From: Nepenthes gracilis
Lineage: Eukaryota; Streptophyta; Magnoliopsida; Caryophyllales; Nepenthaceae
Length of the DNA: 64,000 bases
Direction of reading: 5' to 3'
Assembly: GCA_033239525.1 (NCBI GenBank)
Contig: BSYO01000004.1
Span: 3,286,001 to 3,350,000 of the forward strand
Shown piece by piece: positions 1-11,449 of this stretch. Every line of letters starts with the position of its first letter. Within the stretch, counting starts at the first letter, position 1. The position numbers and the translations under genes were made by a program. The notes under the pieces are model-generated. The model was given only the letters and a program-made list of their open reading frames with translations. It was not told where the DNA came from and did not search any database.

Positions 1-79
1 CAAACACGTAGATAGCATGAAAGGATACAGAGACTTGGACATAATCCCAACAAATTCAAGGGAAATAGGTGTGAAATAG

Positions 80-270
80 ATCGGTATCAGGGGGCATAAT
101 GTCGATATTTTTTGATACCATACAATATCGCGATATATTAATTAATATTTAAAATATTGATCGATACGGTCTGCCAACTTACAATTTTAAAAAAATTCTT
201 TTCTTTCTTTATATCTGACACTGATACCTATTGTTTGATACCGATACCAATACTAAGACTTTCATCCATG
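80..270 (+). repeat. Dispersed GATACC/ATCGAT-rich repeat, copy 1
   Basis: AT-rich stretch inside the last intron of the sugar transporter gene. It is built from GATACCGATACC-like and ATATTGATCGATA-like words and ends in TTTCATCCATG. The same kind of block, with the same ending, occurs at 22566-22775 and, inverted, at 52102-52355. The last of these has terminal inverted repeats, so the family may be a MITE. This copy looks 5'-truncated. Confidence 0.45.
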
Positions 271-489
271 CTTGACTTTTAAGATACAAAATGATGAATA
301 CTTTTAGCTTTTACTTTGTTATAGAATCACATGTGATAGAATTTGTTATTAAATGTATAGGGCAATTGGTTTTTTTTTTTGGGGGGGGGGGATCCAAGTC
401 ATCCTTTTCAAATTAATTTGACGGCTCATATTAGAAAATTTTTCTTTTAACATTTATTTGTTTTTTAAAATCATCTTTTGCTATTGCAG

Positions 490-937
490 GAGTTTGCTAT
501 TGAGCACAATCCCTATATTAATAGTGTCGCTCGTAATCCTAATCCTTGGAAATGTCATTAACATGGGCTCTGTTGTGCATGCTGCAATTTCCACAACTAG
601 TGTCATCATCTACTTCTGTTGCTTTGTCATGGGGTTCGGACCAATCCCCAACATACTCAGCTCAGAGATTTTCCCAACAAGGGTTCGTGGTCTCTGCATC
701 GCCATATGCGCGCTCACCTTCTGGATCGGCGACATCATTGTGACCTACACACTACCTGTGATGCTCACCACGGTTGGACTTGCAGGCGTCTTCGGCATGT
801 ATGCTGTCGTTTGCCTCATATCATGGGTTTTCGTCTTCCTAAAAGTTCCAGAAACAAAGGCCATGCCCCTAGAAGTGATCACTGAGTTCTTTGCTCTTGG
901 CGCTCGGCAACAGGCTCATGTTAACAAGAACAACTGA
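490..937 (+). CDS. Tonoplast monosaccharide transporter (MSSP/TMT type), last exon only
   Basis: C-terminal 148 residues of a major-facilitator sugar transporter of the monosaccharide-sensing protein/TMT group. Known members exchange glucose, fructose or sucrose for protons at the vacuolar membrane. The intron acceptor is the AG at 488-489; the exon's first base completes an Arg codon and the stop is TGA at 935-937. The translated exon shows four hydrophobic segments. After the second lies GPIPNILSSEIFPTRVRG, the transporter loop typical of this group, and the end has the PETK sugar-transporter signature (VPETKAMPLEVI). The N-terminal half and the large cytosolic loop lie upstream of the window. 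An upstream ATG at 458 is in the intron and is not used. No break is seen. Confidence 0.9.
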
Positions 938-3900
938 TTTAGGTCAGTCACATATTGAAGTTCAGATCATAGTTACCAGAATTCGCGTTCCAGCATGCTG
1001 CATATTCAATAGAGTACTGTTGATCTCTTATGTGAAACGGCACTTTTCTACGTACTGTGTATCAGAAAATGAACCGGCTAACTATGGTCTATGTTAGTGT
1101 TCCATTTTGCAGTGTTTGGTTTGCTTTATTTAATAATGGTTGTGAACCACGGATTGTTTTTTTGGGGGATTTAAAAAGAACTTAAAAAGCCTGTGAAGAG
1201 TAAGCCTGAATAGCGGAGTTGGTCGTGTAGTGCTAGAACTCTTTTCTTGCTTCTTTCCCGTTTTCAATGTCCACTCTTAGTGTTGCTGTAAAGTAAAGTG
1301 ATTTCTTGTCTGTTTTTGATTTATGATATTACCAGATGTAATTCCTTTCTGCCGGAAGTAAACCCGGCCCGGTTTGACCCATTTGGACCATGGTCCCATC
1401 CCAAGCTTGGCCCATCCTTTACTGGTTTACTTTCCTTGCTTGTTTATGTATTGTTTTACTATTAGATTTATGATCTATGTTGTTTGTTGGTCAAATATAG
1501 CTTTTTCAATTGTTTTATTTAGTCTATTCTCAACGCCAGAACCATGACACTGTCATCGTTCCTTTACTTGTGGTTATAGCAAGTATAGTAATTCATCGAT
1601 GGCTTGACATATTAAAGCACCAGAGATGGCCAACCTTTCTTTTGATCATAATTTTAATCTCTGTAGAATATATTATCCAAATTAGTTGTAAAAAGTCCAA
1701 AATTAACATTAATGCTAAAGTATTTATAAGTTTTTAAACGTCACGATATATATTTATAATACCTTATAAGTAAGAATATGATTAATTTGATTAAATTCTT
1801 TAACTTAGAAAAAAATAAATATATTAAAATTTAAATTTTGGAAATAAAATAACAAAAAGAATAAATTTCTTAACTCAATTTGCATAAGAACGGGATTGCT
1901 GCAATGTGATTGCCGTATGATGTGTATATAATATCGTACGACAGCTGTCGGATCTAATTTAACTGTTACATTAGATTATTATTAAAAAATAAAAAATATT
2001 ATTATTTTTTAAATAAAAAGTTTAATAGTAGTCATTAGATTATATTTAATGATTATCATACGGTCTTATATGACAATCGTGTGGTAATGTCACTTGCTCT
2101 AATACTATTATGAAGTCACGTAATGGCCTTAGGGACGATCAAATGACATCAAATAATCGTGACCAATGAGTTGGTGTGTTGGAGTCCTCCTTTCTAGATG
2201 GCGTTACTGAGTTTGTCAGTACGATGTGGAATGCGGTGAAAAAGTGCTCATTTCTCTGGAATTTCGTTTGAATATATTGTAATTTTAATATAATTAATAC
2301 TTATATAAATAATTGCAACTAGCTACACCAATGACCTAATGCATCAGCATTAGGGTTTATATAGTTTACTTACAAAAACTATTGACCAACATAAATTGAT
2401 ACCCATTCATTTAAATTAATATTTTTTTATAAAATCATAATTTCTATCTTTATCGTAATATATTAGCCAATATTTATATCAAGTTTCGATTTAATTATTT
2501 TTTACAATAAATATATTTTCTATTAATATGTATTATATAATATGACGTGGCTATGATTAATATCACTACTAGTACTGATAAATAATAAAGAGGCAGTGTA
2601 GCAGAATTGAGTATGGGAAGGGTGGCCCCATAACATTTACTCTTGTTTTAATTTGGATTTTGAAGCCTTGGAGAAGCATGATGACATTGTTGATGCTTTT
2701 ATAAGAAACCAGTAATTTTACAGGCTAAATGGGGAAAAAAAGTAGCTTTTTGAAGACTCTATAATTTAACATCATGAAGAGTAAAGAGAGCACTTCCTTG
2801 GAGTGTCAATGGTGGGGAACATGGAGAGATGTTAAAATCCTTCTAATAGAAAACTATAATATTCACTCAACAATTAGGATTAAAAATTAAATATATAAAG
2901 AGTAAATATCATATTAAATAATTTGAATAACTATTTAATATCTACTATTTATTCACTCTCAATTTTGTATAATATTTAAACATTAGGTAGTTGTAAGAAC
3001 CTTTCACTGGAGGACCATAACAGCACTCAGACAAAGTACAGTTTTAACCAACCCAAGAACCACTCTGCATAACAGAATAAAAAATGAGGGAAGAAATGGT
3101 TCCCTGCAGGAAAATAAATATAAAGAGAACAATGAAATGAGGAGAAGGTGGTTCACAGTAATCCATAGAATCATACACTTAGCTGATCTCTTGCCTCTTG
3201 TTCTTTCCTGTTCATAGAACTCTTCACTCCAAATTCTTTTCTGTTCACCTCCACAACAATCTGCCTTCAGCACAGCATTTGTTGGTGAAGTTTTGGCATT
3301 AATGAAAACCAAAAAACATGGACACGGGTTTAATAGCATATTTCCAAATATCACGATAAGTTTTCCATGCCTTTCCCTTTTGATTAAAGAAGCAAGTAAC
3401 TAATTTTCAGTGCTTTTAAGAGTAAAGGAATCAATTGATTATGGGATTAGTGGCAAGAATCTCAGAACTATACTACCTGCTTAAAATTTATATGGATCAG
3501 AAATACATGGTGTTATGAATCTCCTTTGGCACCAAAGTACTTGGTATAATCACGGTGAAATGAGAGTATGCAAAAAATATAGAACTTTCAGTGCATCCTA
3601 ATATTCTCAGCCATGCGTAAATTTATAGTTCCACAGCATCATATAGTCCAAACAGTTAGATCAAAATCAAAGCTGTCCCCTACAATGATCCTTCAATCCT
3701 CAAACAGCAGCAAAGCTACCATCTTCCCTGCATGCTATTGAACTGTTACATTGATAAAAGAGACCCTAATCCAAGGCCACGGGCCAAAGTTAATAGAACC
3801 CATGATGAATAACGGATTACACGGTTGAGATTACTCTATTGGTTCGATATTTCGTTTAGCCTACAAGCTTCCCTTGGTTAGATGTTCAAATTTAGAAGAG

Positions 3901-4223
3901 GATGATGTTACTTTTCCCACATCAAATAAAGATATCAACAGTTCAACATGCAAATAGGGATAAAGAAGACTTAAACTGGAGTTTGAATCTACCCACCACA
4001 ACAAGGTCATCAATGAGGTTTGCGTTTGTAAAACCCCCACTGAAATCGACCCGTCGGAGGGAGGAGGCAATCAGTTTTTATGGAGATCAAACTCATGGAA
4101 TTATCATTCTAGATCAAAAACGGAAGAACACGTCCGATTATCACTTCCACTTCATCAAATGTGAACCAGAAGACCAAAGAAGCAAAACAAAATATGCCAC
4201 AAGAAAACAGCGGTTTATTCCCC
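938..4223. other. Intergenic: transporter 3' UTR, AT-rich DNA, MITE-like fold-backs
   Basis: The first ~350 bases after the stop are probably 3' UTR of the transporter. From ~1740 to ~3000 the DNA is AT-rich with imperfect inverted repeats: one block at 1900-2105, and a smaller fold-back at about 2880-2975 around GAGTAAATATCATATTAAATA. 3000-4220 is of ordinary composition and lies 3' of the homoserine kinase on the minus strand, so part may be its 3' UTR. A 116-codon minus-strand frame at 3004-3354 resembles nothing I know. No gene is supported. Confidence 0.6.
1900..2105. repeat. Fold-back, MITE-like sequence
   Basis: The left arm (TGATTGCCGTATGA..., about 1908-1945) and the right arm (ATCATACGGTC..ATATGACAATC, about 2056-2090) are imperfect inverted copies. 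They enclose an AT core that can itself fold (TTATTAAAAAATAAAAAAT/ATTATTATTTTTTAA). Size and composition fit a small non-autonomous DNA transposon. I could not fix the ends or a target duplication. Confidence 0.3.
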
Positions 4224-5342
4224 TCATCCGGGTATGCTACTAACAACTCTGGCACCAACTCTATCAAGTCTCTTCACCATTGCCACTGCCTTCAAATTCC
4301 CCTCCTTCCAAAACGCCTCGACCATCCTCTCACCAATCTCCCTCCCTCTCTCCTCCCCATCTGTCACCGCCACCGCCGTAGGCCCTGCCCCGCTGATCGT
4401 GCACCCAAACGCCCCTGCCTCGATTGCCGCCTTCTTCACCCCTTCCATCCCCGGAATCAGGGGAGCTCGCCTAGGCTCCACGATAAGGTCCGATGAGAGA
4501 GCTTTCCCAAGGCCTTCTAGATCCCCCATCAGCACCGCTGCCACTAGCGCACCCGCCTGGCTGCAATTCCAGACATGGTGGGGCATCCCTATCTCCTCTG
4601 GCAGCGCCGCCCGCATTTTCTTTGTCGGAGCTTCAAAGTCAGGGCTTACTAATACAAAAAATAGCTCCTTTTCGACCGGAAACTTCAATTCCATTAAATC
4701 TAAGGGCTCGTAGTTACGGATTAACACGAACCCTCCCAAAATCGCAGGCGCTATATTATCCGCGTGATAGCCGGAGACCTTAGCTTCCGACTCGAGACCG
4801 GCCTGGACCAACTCTGACGCCGAAAGCTTCCGCCCGAATATCTCGTTGACAGCTACGGCGGCGGCGGCAGCGCTGGCAGCGGAGGAGCCAAGGCCACTTC
4901 CTAATGGGAGGCCCTTTTCAAGGGAGAGGGATAGACCAACGGATCGGATGCCGAGCAACTTCATGGCGGCGATGGCGGCGATTCCAGCACAGTTGAATAG
5001 AGGGTTTTTGGTGAGCTTCTTGGCGGAAGCGGCGGCTCCGGAGATATTGGCGATCGCGATTTGACCGGGGTGGACAGAGGGGTCAACAGAAAGGGAGACA
5101 AAGTCGCCGACTCCGTCCACGGCACATCCTAGGAAGTCAAACCCGGGGCCTAGGTTGGCAATGGTGGCAGGGGCGAAGGTCCGAACGGATGTGAATACGG
5201 GGTCGGGTTCGTTAGCGAGCTGGGTATTAGGGGAGGAGAGAGAAAGGTTGCAAATGAAGGGTTTTGACTTGAAGACGGCGGAGTGGGTTGACTGTGGAGA
5301 GAGAGAGATTGGCTTCAGTGGAGACTGGAGGCAAATTGCCAT
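4224..5342 (-). CDS. HSK: Homoserine kinase, chloroplast precursor
   Basis: 372 residues in one uninterrupted exon. The enzyme phosphorylates L-homoserine with ATP to O-phosphohomoserine (EC 2.7.1.39), the branch-point substrate for threonine (threonine synthase) and methionine (cystathionine gamma-synthase) in plastids. All three GHMP-kinase motifs are present: VRTFAPATIANLGPGFDFLG at 53-72, the Gly/Ser ATP loop GLPLGSGLGSSAASAA at 144-159, and GCTISGAGPTAVAV near 313-326. The first ~48 residues are rich in Ser/Pro/Thr with few acids, as expected of a transit peptide. The start is CAT at 5340-5342; no other Met lies before motif 1. Length and lack of introns match plant HSK (Arabidopsis DMR1). 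The gene is intact. Its promoter side faces the Tat retrotransposon, whose LTR begins ~0.9 kb away. Confidence 0.96.
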   Translation of the reverse strand: MAICLQSPLKPISLSPQSTHSAVFKSKPFICNLSLSSPNTQLANEPDPVFTSVRTFAPATIANLGPGFDFLGCAVDGVGDFVSLSVDPSVHPGQIAIANISGAAASAKKLTKNPLFNCAGIAAIAAMKLLGIRSVGLSLSLEKGLPLGSGLGSSAASAAAAAVAVNEIFGRKLSASELVQAGLESEAKVSGYHADNIAPAILGGFVLIRNYEPLDLMELKFPVEKELFFVLVSPDFEAPTKKMRAALPEEIGMPHHVWNCSQAGALVAAVLMGDLEGLGKALSSDLIVEPRRAPLIPGMEGVKKAAIEAGAFGCTISGAGPTAVAVTDGEERGREIGERMVEAFWKEGNLKAVAMVKRLDRVGARVVSSIPG

Positions 5343-5515
5343 TGTTGAACGCGCGAGAGTGAGAGACAGGGAGGATTTCTGCAGAACCTTTGAATCGCCA
5401 ACCCCCTGCCCTACTTAAGAATTCAGTCACACGACGTCGTTGCGATGATTCATTTATCACACGGCCGTGTGTTTCCGGGATCGGGGAGGCTCCGTTTAAG
5501 TGAGGTGGAACAAAT

Positions 5516-5940
5516 TTTTTTTTAAATTTAACGTATTAATATTTAAATAAATAATTATAAATTAATTATTTTTAAAATATAAAAAATTAATTAAAACTAA
5601 TTATTAAATTATAATTATTTATTTTAAAATAAATAATTAAAATATAAAAAAATAATTTTTATTTTTTAAGCGATGGAGTCACCCTTATTCTCTGTGTTTT
5701 CTTTGGGAGATGAGGGAAGAAATAAATTTTATTTTTTAATATAAATTATTAATATTTAAATAAGTAGTTATAATTTAATTATTTTTTAAAATATATAAAA
5801 AATTAGTTAAAATTAATTATGAAATTATAATTATTTATTTTAAAATAAATAATTAAAATATTAAAAAAAATATTCTTTACTTTTTGAAAAGATAGAATCA
5901 CCCACAGTCCTTTTTTGAGTGGGGTGGGGGGGGGGAGGCG
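5516..5940. repeat. Tandem duplication of ~213 bp upstream of homoserine kinase
   Basis: Two imperfect copies, about 5516-5728 and 5728-5940. The word ATTAATATTTAAATA falls at 5535 and again at 5748. Each copy has an extremely AT-rich body and ends in a GAxTCACCC word, followed in copy 2 by a G-rich run (5917-5935, ten or more consecutive G). The rest of 5343-6224 is AT-rich promoter-side DNA of the kinase with no gene. Confidence 0.7.
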
Positions 5941-6224
5941 AGGATACGCAATCCAACTGTTGCAATCTAATATCTTTAAATAAAAAAACCAATAATCAAT
6001 TATTATAACACAGATAATTTGACTATTTAATATTTAAAAAAATAAAAAAATTATTTCATATTATTTCAAATAAAATATCCCCCCTCAATCCCAAATTTAG
6101 TAATTATATTAGCAATATCATTATACATATCATCGTCAGGAAAATTAGGGCTACAGCCAATATAAAATATATTATATATTTAAAATTTATTTGTACATTT
6201 TATTATTAAAATTTTCTTATTAAT

Positions 6225-6229
6225 AGGTC
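6225..6229. repeat. Target-site duplication (left), AGGTC
   Basis: The five bases AGGTC directly precede the 5' LTR and recur directly after the 3' LTR at 19428-19432. This defines one insertion event and both element ends. Confidence 0.93.
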
Positions 6230-7243
6230 TGTTGGGTCCTATGTCCCTACCCATAAGATAGTGCCTGCGCCACGGCAGTCGCGGCCTACGAGGAGGATTA
6301 AGCACGCGAGCGGCAGCCCAACCTGAGGTGAATGGCGTTCCCACAACTAAGGAAGAAAGCCCAGAACTGCGCGCATTAAATGCGTCAGGAATGCGAGACA
6401 AAAGGAAAGAAAGGCTAGCCAATAGAGCGTGAGGCGTGGCAGCGCCCTAACGCCACTCGCCGCCGTCTGCAGACGGCCAACCAATCCTCGCGGGGAAAAT
6501 CGGGCGTGGTCAACGACGCCAAAGAATCGTGCAAGCACGGCATCGGCAAATGGCGTGACCGGGCGGTCCATGACAACGGCTTCACCGCGCAATGACCCAA
6601 GCAACGGGCGTTTTGGCGCCCAAGAGTCCAACGGGGTGAGTCGTATAAAAACCCTCACACCCCACAGAGAAAATGATCTTTTTCGATCATCTTGGAACTT
6701 CTTTTCGATCTTCTTCAACCTTACGATCAATCTTGAGACCTTGAACTCCTCGAGCAAACTACGATCCTCACGGGAAATCGCTCCAAGCGTCATTGATCAT
6801 TTTCCTTCCCCTTTTTCTAAAAATACAAGAGTGACGAGCCAAAGCAGAGCATTGCCTCATCTAGCTGACTCGCTCACCATCCCAGCATCCTCTAAGATCA
6901 CGGGAAAGTTAGCCACCCGCTGCGGTGCATTACGGAAGCCAGGCCTTCCAACACCTGCTTACTACATTTCCCCACATCATCGCATAAGCACTTCTACGCT
7001 TTCACAGCATTTCTCCGCGCACCACCTTAGCGTGCGCCATTTCCGTTCATTGCAGGAATATTCACGACTTGAGCGTCGGGCCGGCTTCGGTGGGAGAAAT
7101 CTGCTGCACCCTTCACCTCTTATTTATTGTTTGTGTTGTGCAGTCCCGGTTCATAGAGACGGAGACCAGGACCCTTCCGAGCGACCCAAGCTTAGAATCA
7201 AAGGCTCCTAATCCGCACGACAACCTTGGGCCCGGATGCAACA
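6230..7243 (+). repeat. 5' LTR of the Tat element
   Basis: 1,014 bp, TGTTG...CAACA. U3 is the GC-rich first part, with GCGCATTAAATGCG at 6371-6384. A TATA box (TATAAAAACC) lies at 6644. Near the end stands GACTTGAGCGTCGG (~7068), a word common in U5 of plant gypsy LTRs. Compared with the 3' LTR (18398-19427), bases ~6590-7040 differ at only a handful of sites. The first ~360 bases and the last ~170 bases differ by many substitutions and indels. Confidence 0.95.
6644..6653 (+). promoter_or_regulatory. LTR TATA box (5' LTR)
   Basis: TATAAAAACC, ~270 bases after the GCGCATTAAATGCG palindrome-like motif and before a T/C-rich leader. It is the likely core promoter of the genomic transcript. The 3' LTR has the same box. 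Confidence 0.7.
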
Positions 7244-7244
7244 T

Positions 7245-7262
7245 TGGCGCCGTCATGGGGAA
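7245..7262 (+). other. Primer-binding site
   Basis: TGGCGCCGTCATGGGGAA begins one base after the 5' LTR. TGGCGCCGT... is the usual start of the PBS in plant Tat/Athila elements, complementary to the 3' end of a host tRNA (Asp- or Arg-type; I cannot decide which from sequence alone). Confidence 0.8.
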
Positions 7263-7315
7263 ATCGACAATAAGCCAAGTGTCTTTTTCCCCCGTCCAAA
7301 GCACCGAACAACAAA

Positions 7316-8660
7316 ATGGTGAACACCCGAGCACAAACTAGTGCTCCTGGCTTGGAAGTCACCGCCCCGAGGAGAAGTTCTCTCCGGGGAACCAAACGAA
7401 CAACCAACCGAGCTCAAGTCCGCCGGCAATGACATAGATCTTTGAAGGAGGTCCTCTCGCCGTGTGCGCGAACACCGGGATCGCCTCGGCTCGAGACTGC
7501 TCCCCCAAAGAGCTCGTGCCTCCACCTCCAAGAGAGAAAGGCGTCGAGAGGCTCGCGAGGCGAGCCAACCGTCTCGACCGCGCGGCAACACAGCCGCACC
7601 AAGTGAGATGGCGAACGAGGCGGAAAGCCATCCCGCCGACGCACGACAGGGGAGGACACCCCCGGCCGCAACCCCGCAACTCGCGTGGCAACAGGAGGCC
7701 ACCCGCCGCAGCTCCAACGGCGAACGCGCCTCTCGGGAGAGTCGCCACCCTCGCGAGCCGGACGCACTCTCAGGGGAACACGGAGCTCCGTGACGTCCTC
7801 AATGCGCGAAGAGGCTCTACGAACCCTTCGATGGAGGAGAAAGTCAAGGTGTTGTGGGATACCCCGCACAAGGAGAAACCCACGCCCTCCTCCGCCAACC
7901 TCCGTAGATCGCCCTTCGCCATGGACTTGCGCAGCTCGCCGCGAGCAAGTTCAAAATGCCTGATCGAGGGATACGACGGAAGCAAGGACCCGATGGATCA
8001 TCTCAATCGCTTCCGCACCCACCTCTCTCTACAAGGGGCAAGCGAGGCCACGATGTGCCAAGTGCTTCCCCGTCACCCTTAGGGGTGACGCGCCGCTCCG
8101 GGTTCCACGGCCTCCCCCAACTCCATACGCTCGTTCGACGAGCTTGCCGAGAAGCTTCCGAGCGCCCGCCTCCGGCAGAAGGGGAGGAGAGGCAACCCCG
8201 CACTGGGTCCGCCTCTGACAGAGGCAAGATGAAAGCCTGAAGCGGTTTCTGGACCGTTTCATCACCGGCGAGGCGGATCCCCACCTCTCCGACTAGCCGG
8301 CTCAACGCCTTCGCCGCCACTCGGCGGCGGGGATTTCTTCAAACACTGTTTACTGGGCGCGCCTCGACCTTCCGGGAGGCCGAGACCATTGCTCGGGCGT
8401 ACATCACGGCCGAAGAGGCCAATGAGGCGAAGCGCCCGAGCGAGTGGACCGCCCCAAGCCCCGAGCTTCGGGAGGGAGAAAGAGGGACGGCGGCAAATGG
8501 CCAGCCTTCTCGGGCGCCGAAATAAAGCAGCCCCCCCCATCGGGGCAAAGGGATTACAAAGGACCTCTCTCGACCCCGCCTCAACGACAATGCCCGCGAG
8601 AACATCCCGATGCAGATCCAAGATGAAAAATTCTTCAAGTGGCCAAAATGCCCAAGGGTC
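7316..8660 (+). pseudogene. gag of the Tat element, decayed
   Basis: Starts with MVNTRAQTSAPGL at ATG 7316, a common Gag N-terminus in plant gypsy elements, but that frame stops after ~38 codons. Gag-like sequence then moves between frames: SMEEKVKVLWDTPHKEK at ~7830, and YDGSKDPMDHLNRFRTHLSL at ~7970, which matches the plant retrotransposon gag domain. DESLKRFLDRF at ~8225 lies in another frame. At least four frame changes are needed. High GC and homopolymer runs mean some may be sequencing errors. No zinc knuckle was found. Confidence 0.75.
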
Positions 8661-8929
8661 CCAGTAGGCGGCTAGACGGCTTGCCCGTGCATTACCACCG
8701 CCGTGGGGCACTCGATCGAGAACCGCCGCACCACGCAAAGCAGAGATTGAGGATCTCGATCGGCGCGGACACTTGAAGCGGTTCGTGAAAGGTTCGGGTC
8801 GGGAGCCCTGCTCCTCCGATTGAACCCGGGAGCCTCAGGGCCCGCACGGCAGCCCGGCGTGGTTCACATGATCTCTTCCGCCGACACGGCGCGCCAAAGC
8901 GAGGACAGCCCGAAGCGACTTCCAAGAAT

Positions 8930-9396
8930 AAGCGGGCGAAGATAGGGGCTAGGAATGATGTCATTAGCTTTAGTAGCGATTTATACGGCACATGTAACCT
9001 CCCCCACACCGACCCCTTGTTGTATCGGCCCTTGTTTCAACTGGTGGTGATGACTACCAACTGAAACGGGTCTTCATTGATAATGGAAGCTCATAAAATT
9101 TGCTGTATCTCACTGCATTCATTAAACTTGGACTAAAACAGAGCCAAATGAACGCTGCAAACGGACCATTGTACGGCTTAGACAACGAGCCTGTTCCAGT
9201 GCAAGGGATTGTGCGACTGGAAGTCACGGTGGGGACCCACCCGCGCTCTATGACGCGCGAGTTAGCGTTCCTAGTCGTCAACCTTCCGTCCGTCAACAAC
9301 GCCATATTCGGCAGACCCTTCTTGACTGCCTTCGAGGCCGTGACGTCCATCCCTCACCTAAAGGTGAAATTTCCCACCCCCTGGGGCGTGGGATAA
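8930..9396 (+). pseudogene. Retroviral-type aspartic protease, broken
   Basis: Protease part of pol. The active-site block reads VFIDNGSS at 9073-9093; the D-N-G variant of D-T/S-G is usual in this lineage. It is followed at once by an in-frame TAA at 9094-9096. The frame then continues open to 9396 with PLYGLDNEPVPVQGIVRLEV and the late conserved block NAIFGRPFLTAF. The pattern fits the Gag-Pol protease linker of Tat elements. The stop alone would abolish the polyprotein. Confidence 0.8.
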
Positions 9397-9414
9397 ATTC
9401 TTGGAGATCAAGAA

Positions 9415-10330
9415 ATGGGACGGACGTGCTACCTGTCCCAAGTCAACCCAGTGGCACCAAGCAGACCAAGCGAAGACCTGGACCTCCGCGACGAGACGCC
9501 GCCTCAACAGCCCGATCGGGCGAAGAACCGAGGCGATCCCTCTCAATCCTTCCGATCCGAACGACGATCGTCAACGTGGGAAGATCCCTTCCACCGCAGA
9601 TCGCGTTACAAGTTAATTACCTTCCTCCGGCTAACTCCGACGTGTTTGCACGGGTCCCCGCCTCGACATGCCCGGGATATCGACCAAGTCATAGTCCACA
9701 AGCTGGGCCTTGACGCGAGCCGAAAACCCGTCCGTGAGAGGAGGAACCACTCCGTCGAAAAGTTAGTCGCCATCAGGGAAGAAGTAAAGAGGCTCCTAGA
9801 CGCTGAATTCATCAGGGAAGTTCAGTACCCGGAGTGTCTATCCAACGTCGTTCTGGTAAAGAAGAGCAGCAGCAAGTGGCGGATGTGTGTCGACTTCACA
9901 GACGTGAACAAGGCCTGCCCAAGGATAGCTTTCCGCTCCCAAGAATCGACCACCGTGGATTCCACATCCGGCACGAATCACGCTGAGCTTCATGGACGCA
10001 TACTCGGGATACAACCAGATCCGGATGGACCCAGAAGACGAGGAGCACACCTCGTTCATGACAGATCAAGGGACATATTGTTACAAAATGATGCCCTTTG
10101 GTCTCAAGAATGCAGGCGCAACCTACCAGCGCCTTGTAAACAAAATGTTCGAAGCTCAGATAGGACGGAACGTGGAGGTGTACGTCGACGATATGCTTGT
10201 GAAAAGCAAAGTCGCGAGCCACCACGTCAACGACCTAGATGAGACTTTCCAGATCCTCCGACGACATGGGATGAAGCTTAATCCGGTCAAGTGCGCATTA
10301 AGGTGACCTCCGGAAAGTTCTTAGGCTTCA
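9415..10330 (+). pseudogene. Reverse transcriptase, frameshifted
   Basis: Clear Ty3/gypsy RT. The early part is EVKRLLDAEFIREVQYPE, NVVLVKKSSSKWRMCVDFTD and NKACP. At ~9920 a one-base loss shifts the frame, and the fingers/palm segment after NKACP is out of frame until 9992. From there MDAYSGYNQIRMDPEDEEHTS, MPFGLKNAGATYQRLV and the catalytic YVDDM (about 10180) read in one frame to 10306. It then shifts again (SGKFLGFIVS). The catalytic aspartates are present in the DNA but no single frame covers the domain. Confidence 0.9.
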
Positions 10331-10469
10331 TCGTATCCCGTAGGGGATAGAAACCAACCCGAGAGAAGATCAAAGCAATACTCGACTTGAACCCCGCGAA
10401 CCATAAAGGAAGTCCGTAGGCGACGGGGCGGATAGCCGCCCTCTCACGGTTCCTAGCTAAATCAGCCGA

Positions 10470-11400
10470 CAAGTATTTGCCCTTCTTCAAGGCGCTAAGG
10501 GGCACCAAATGGCACGGGTTCAAGTGGAATGAAGAATGCGACGAAGCCTTCAAAGAACTGAAGACTTATCTCTCCAGCGCGCCGCTGCTAAGCTCGCCGC
10601 GCGAAGGGGAAGATCTCTACTCTACCTGGCCACGTCAGCATCAGCACTCAGCTCCGTGTTAGTAGCGGAGCACGAAGGCAAGCAACAGCCAGTATACTAC
10701 GTAAGCCGAGTACTGACGGACGTAGAGTCTCGTTATCCGCACGCAGAAAGGATGGCGCTTGCGCTTGTCTACGCTGGCGCGAAACTACTTACCCTACTTC
10801 CGGGGCCACACCGGATCGTCGGCCGATTGGACCAGCCACTAAAGTCGATCTTACAGAAACCAGAGACGTCAGGCCGGCTGGTTAAGTGGGCCGTTGAACT
10901 GGGAGAATTCGACTTAGAGTTCCGGCCGCGGCCAGCCGTGAAAGGACAGGCTCTGGCGGACTTCATCGTCGAAGTAGTGACGCCAGCACAGGACGAAGAC
11001 AGCAATCCAGGAGATACGGAGCGTGACAGTTCACCTGCGTGGACCCTAAACGTAGACGGATCGTCTACTCAAACAGGCAATGGAGCTGGAATCGTGTTAA
11101 GGACGCCCGAGGGTGTGGAGATCGTATACTCCGTTACTCTGGCCTTCTCGGCCACGAACAACGTTACGGAGTACGAAGCCCTCCTTGCGGGCCTACGACT
11201 GGCGAGGGAGTGTTCCGCACGGTCGTTGGTCGTACGTAGTGACTCCGAACTCGTGGTCAATCAGGTGAAGGGGAACTTCGAAGCCTCGAACCCACAACTC
11301 GTGAGGTACCTGGCGAAAGTAAGGGCCCTGATCCCTAGTTCGGTCGATTCGAGATCGAGCATATCCCGAGAACAGATAACGAACGCGCTGACCGACTGGC
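10470..11400 (+). pseudogene. Two RNase H domains in tandem (Tat hallmark)
   Basis: The RT-linked RNase H begins in one frame (SRFLAKSADKYLPFFKALRG...) and moves near 10600 into the frame open from 10536 (LYLATSASALSSVLV..., then PVYYVSRVLTDVESRYPHAE). In the same frame, from ~11040, comes a second and different RNase H. It has WTLNVDGSSTQTGNGAG (first Asp), EYEALLAGLRLA (Glu) and VRSDSELVVNQV (Asp), then degrades after ~11400. Two RNase H domains between RT and integrase are known for the Tat branch and are the strongest evidence for the lineage call. Confidence 0.85.
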
Positions 11401-11449
11401 CTGGGACGCGGCCACGGGCCTCAGAGAGCATATGCAAGGGAACCTGTGG

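Noticed and set aside
1510..1737. 75-codon open frame after the transporter
   Set aside because: AT-rich chance frame in intergenic DNA with no domain.
3004..3354. 116-codon minus-strand frame
   Set aside because: No recognisable domain and the composition is not coding-like; probably chance or 3' UTR of homoserine kinase.
6347..7211. Frames within the LTRs, repeated in both copies
   Set aside because: They lie within the non-coding U3/R/U5, exist on both strands, and have no domain.
7359..7869. Long minus-strand frames opposite gag
   Set aside because: High GC gives chance open frames on all strands; the plus strand has the Gag pattern.
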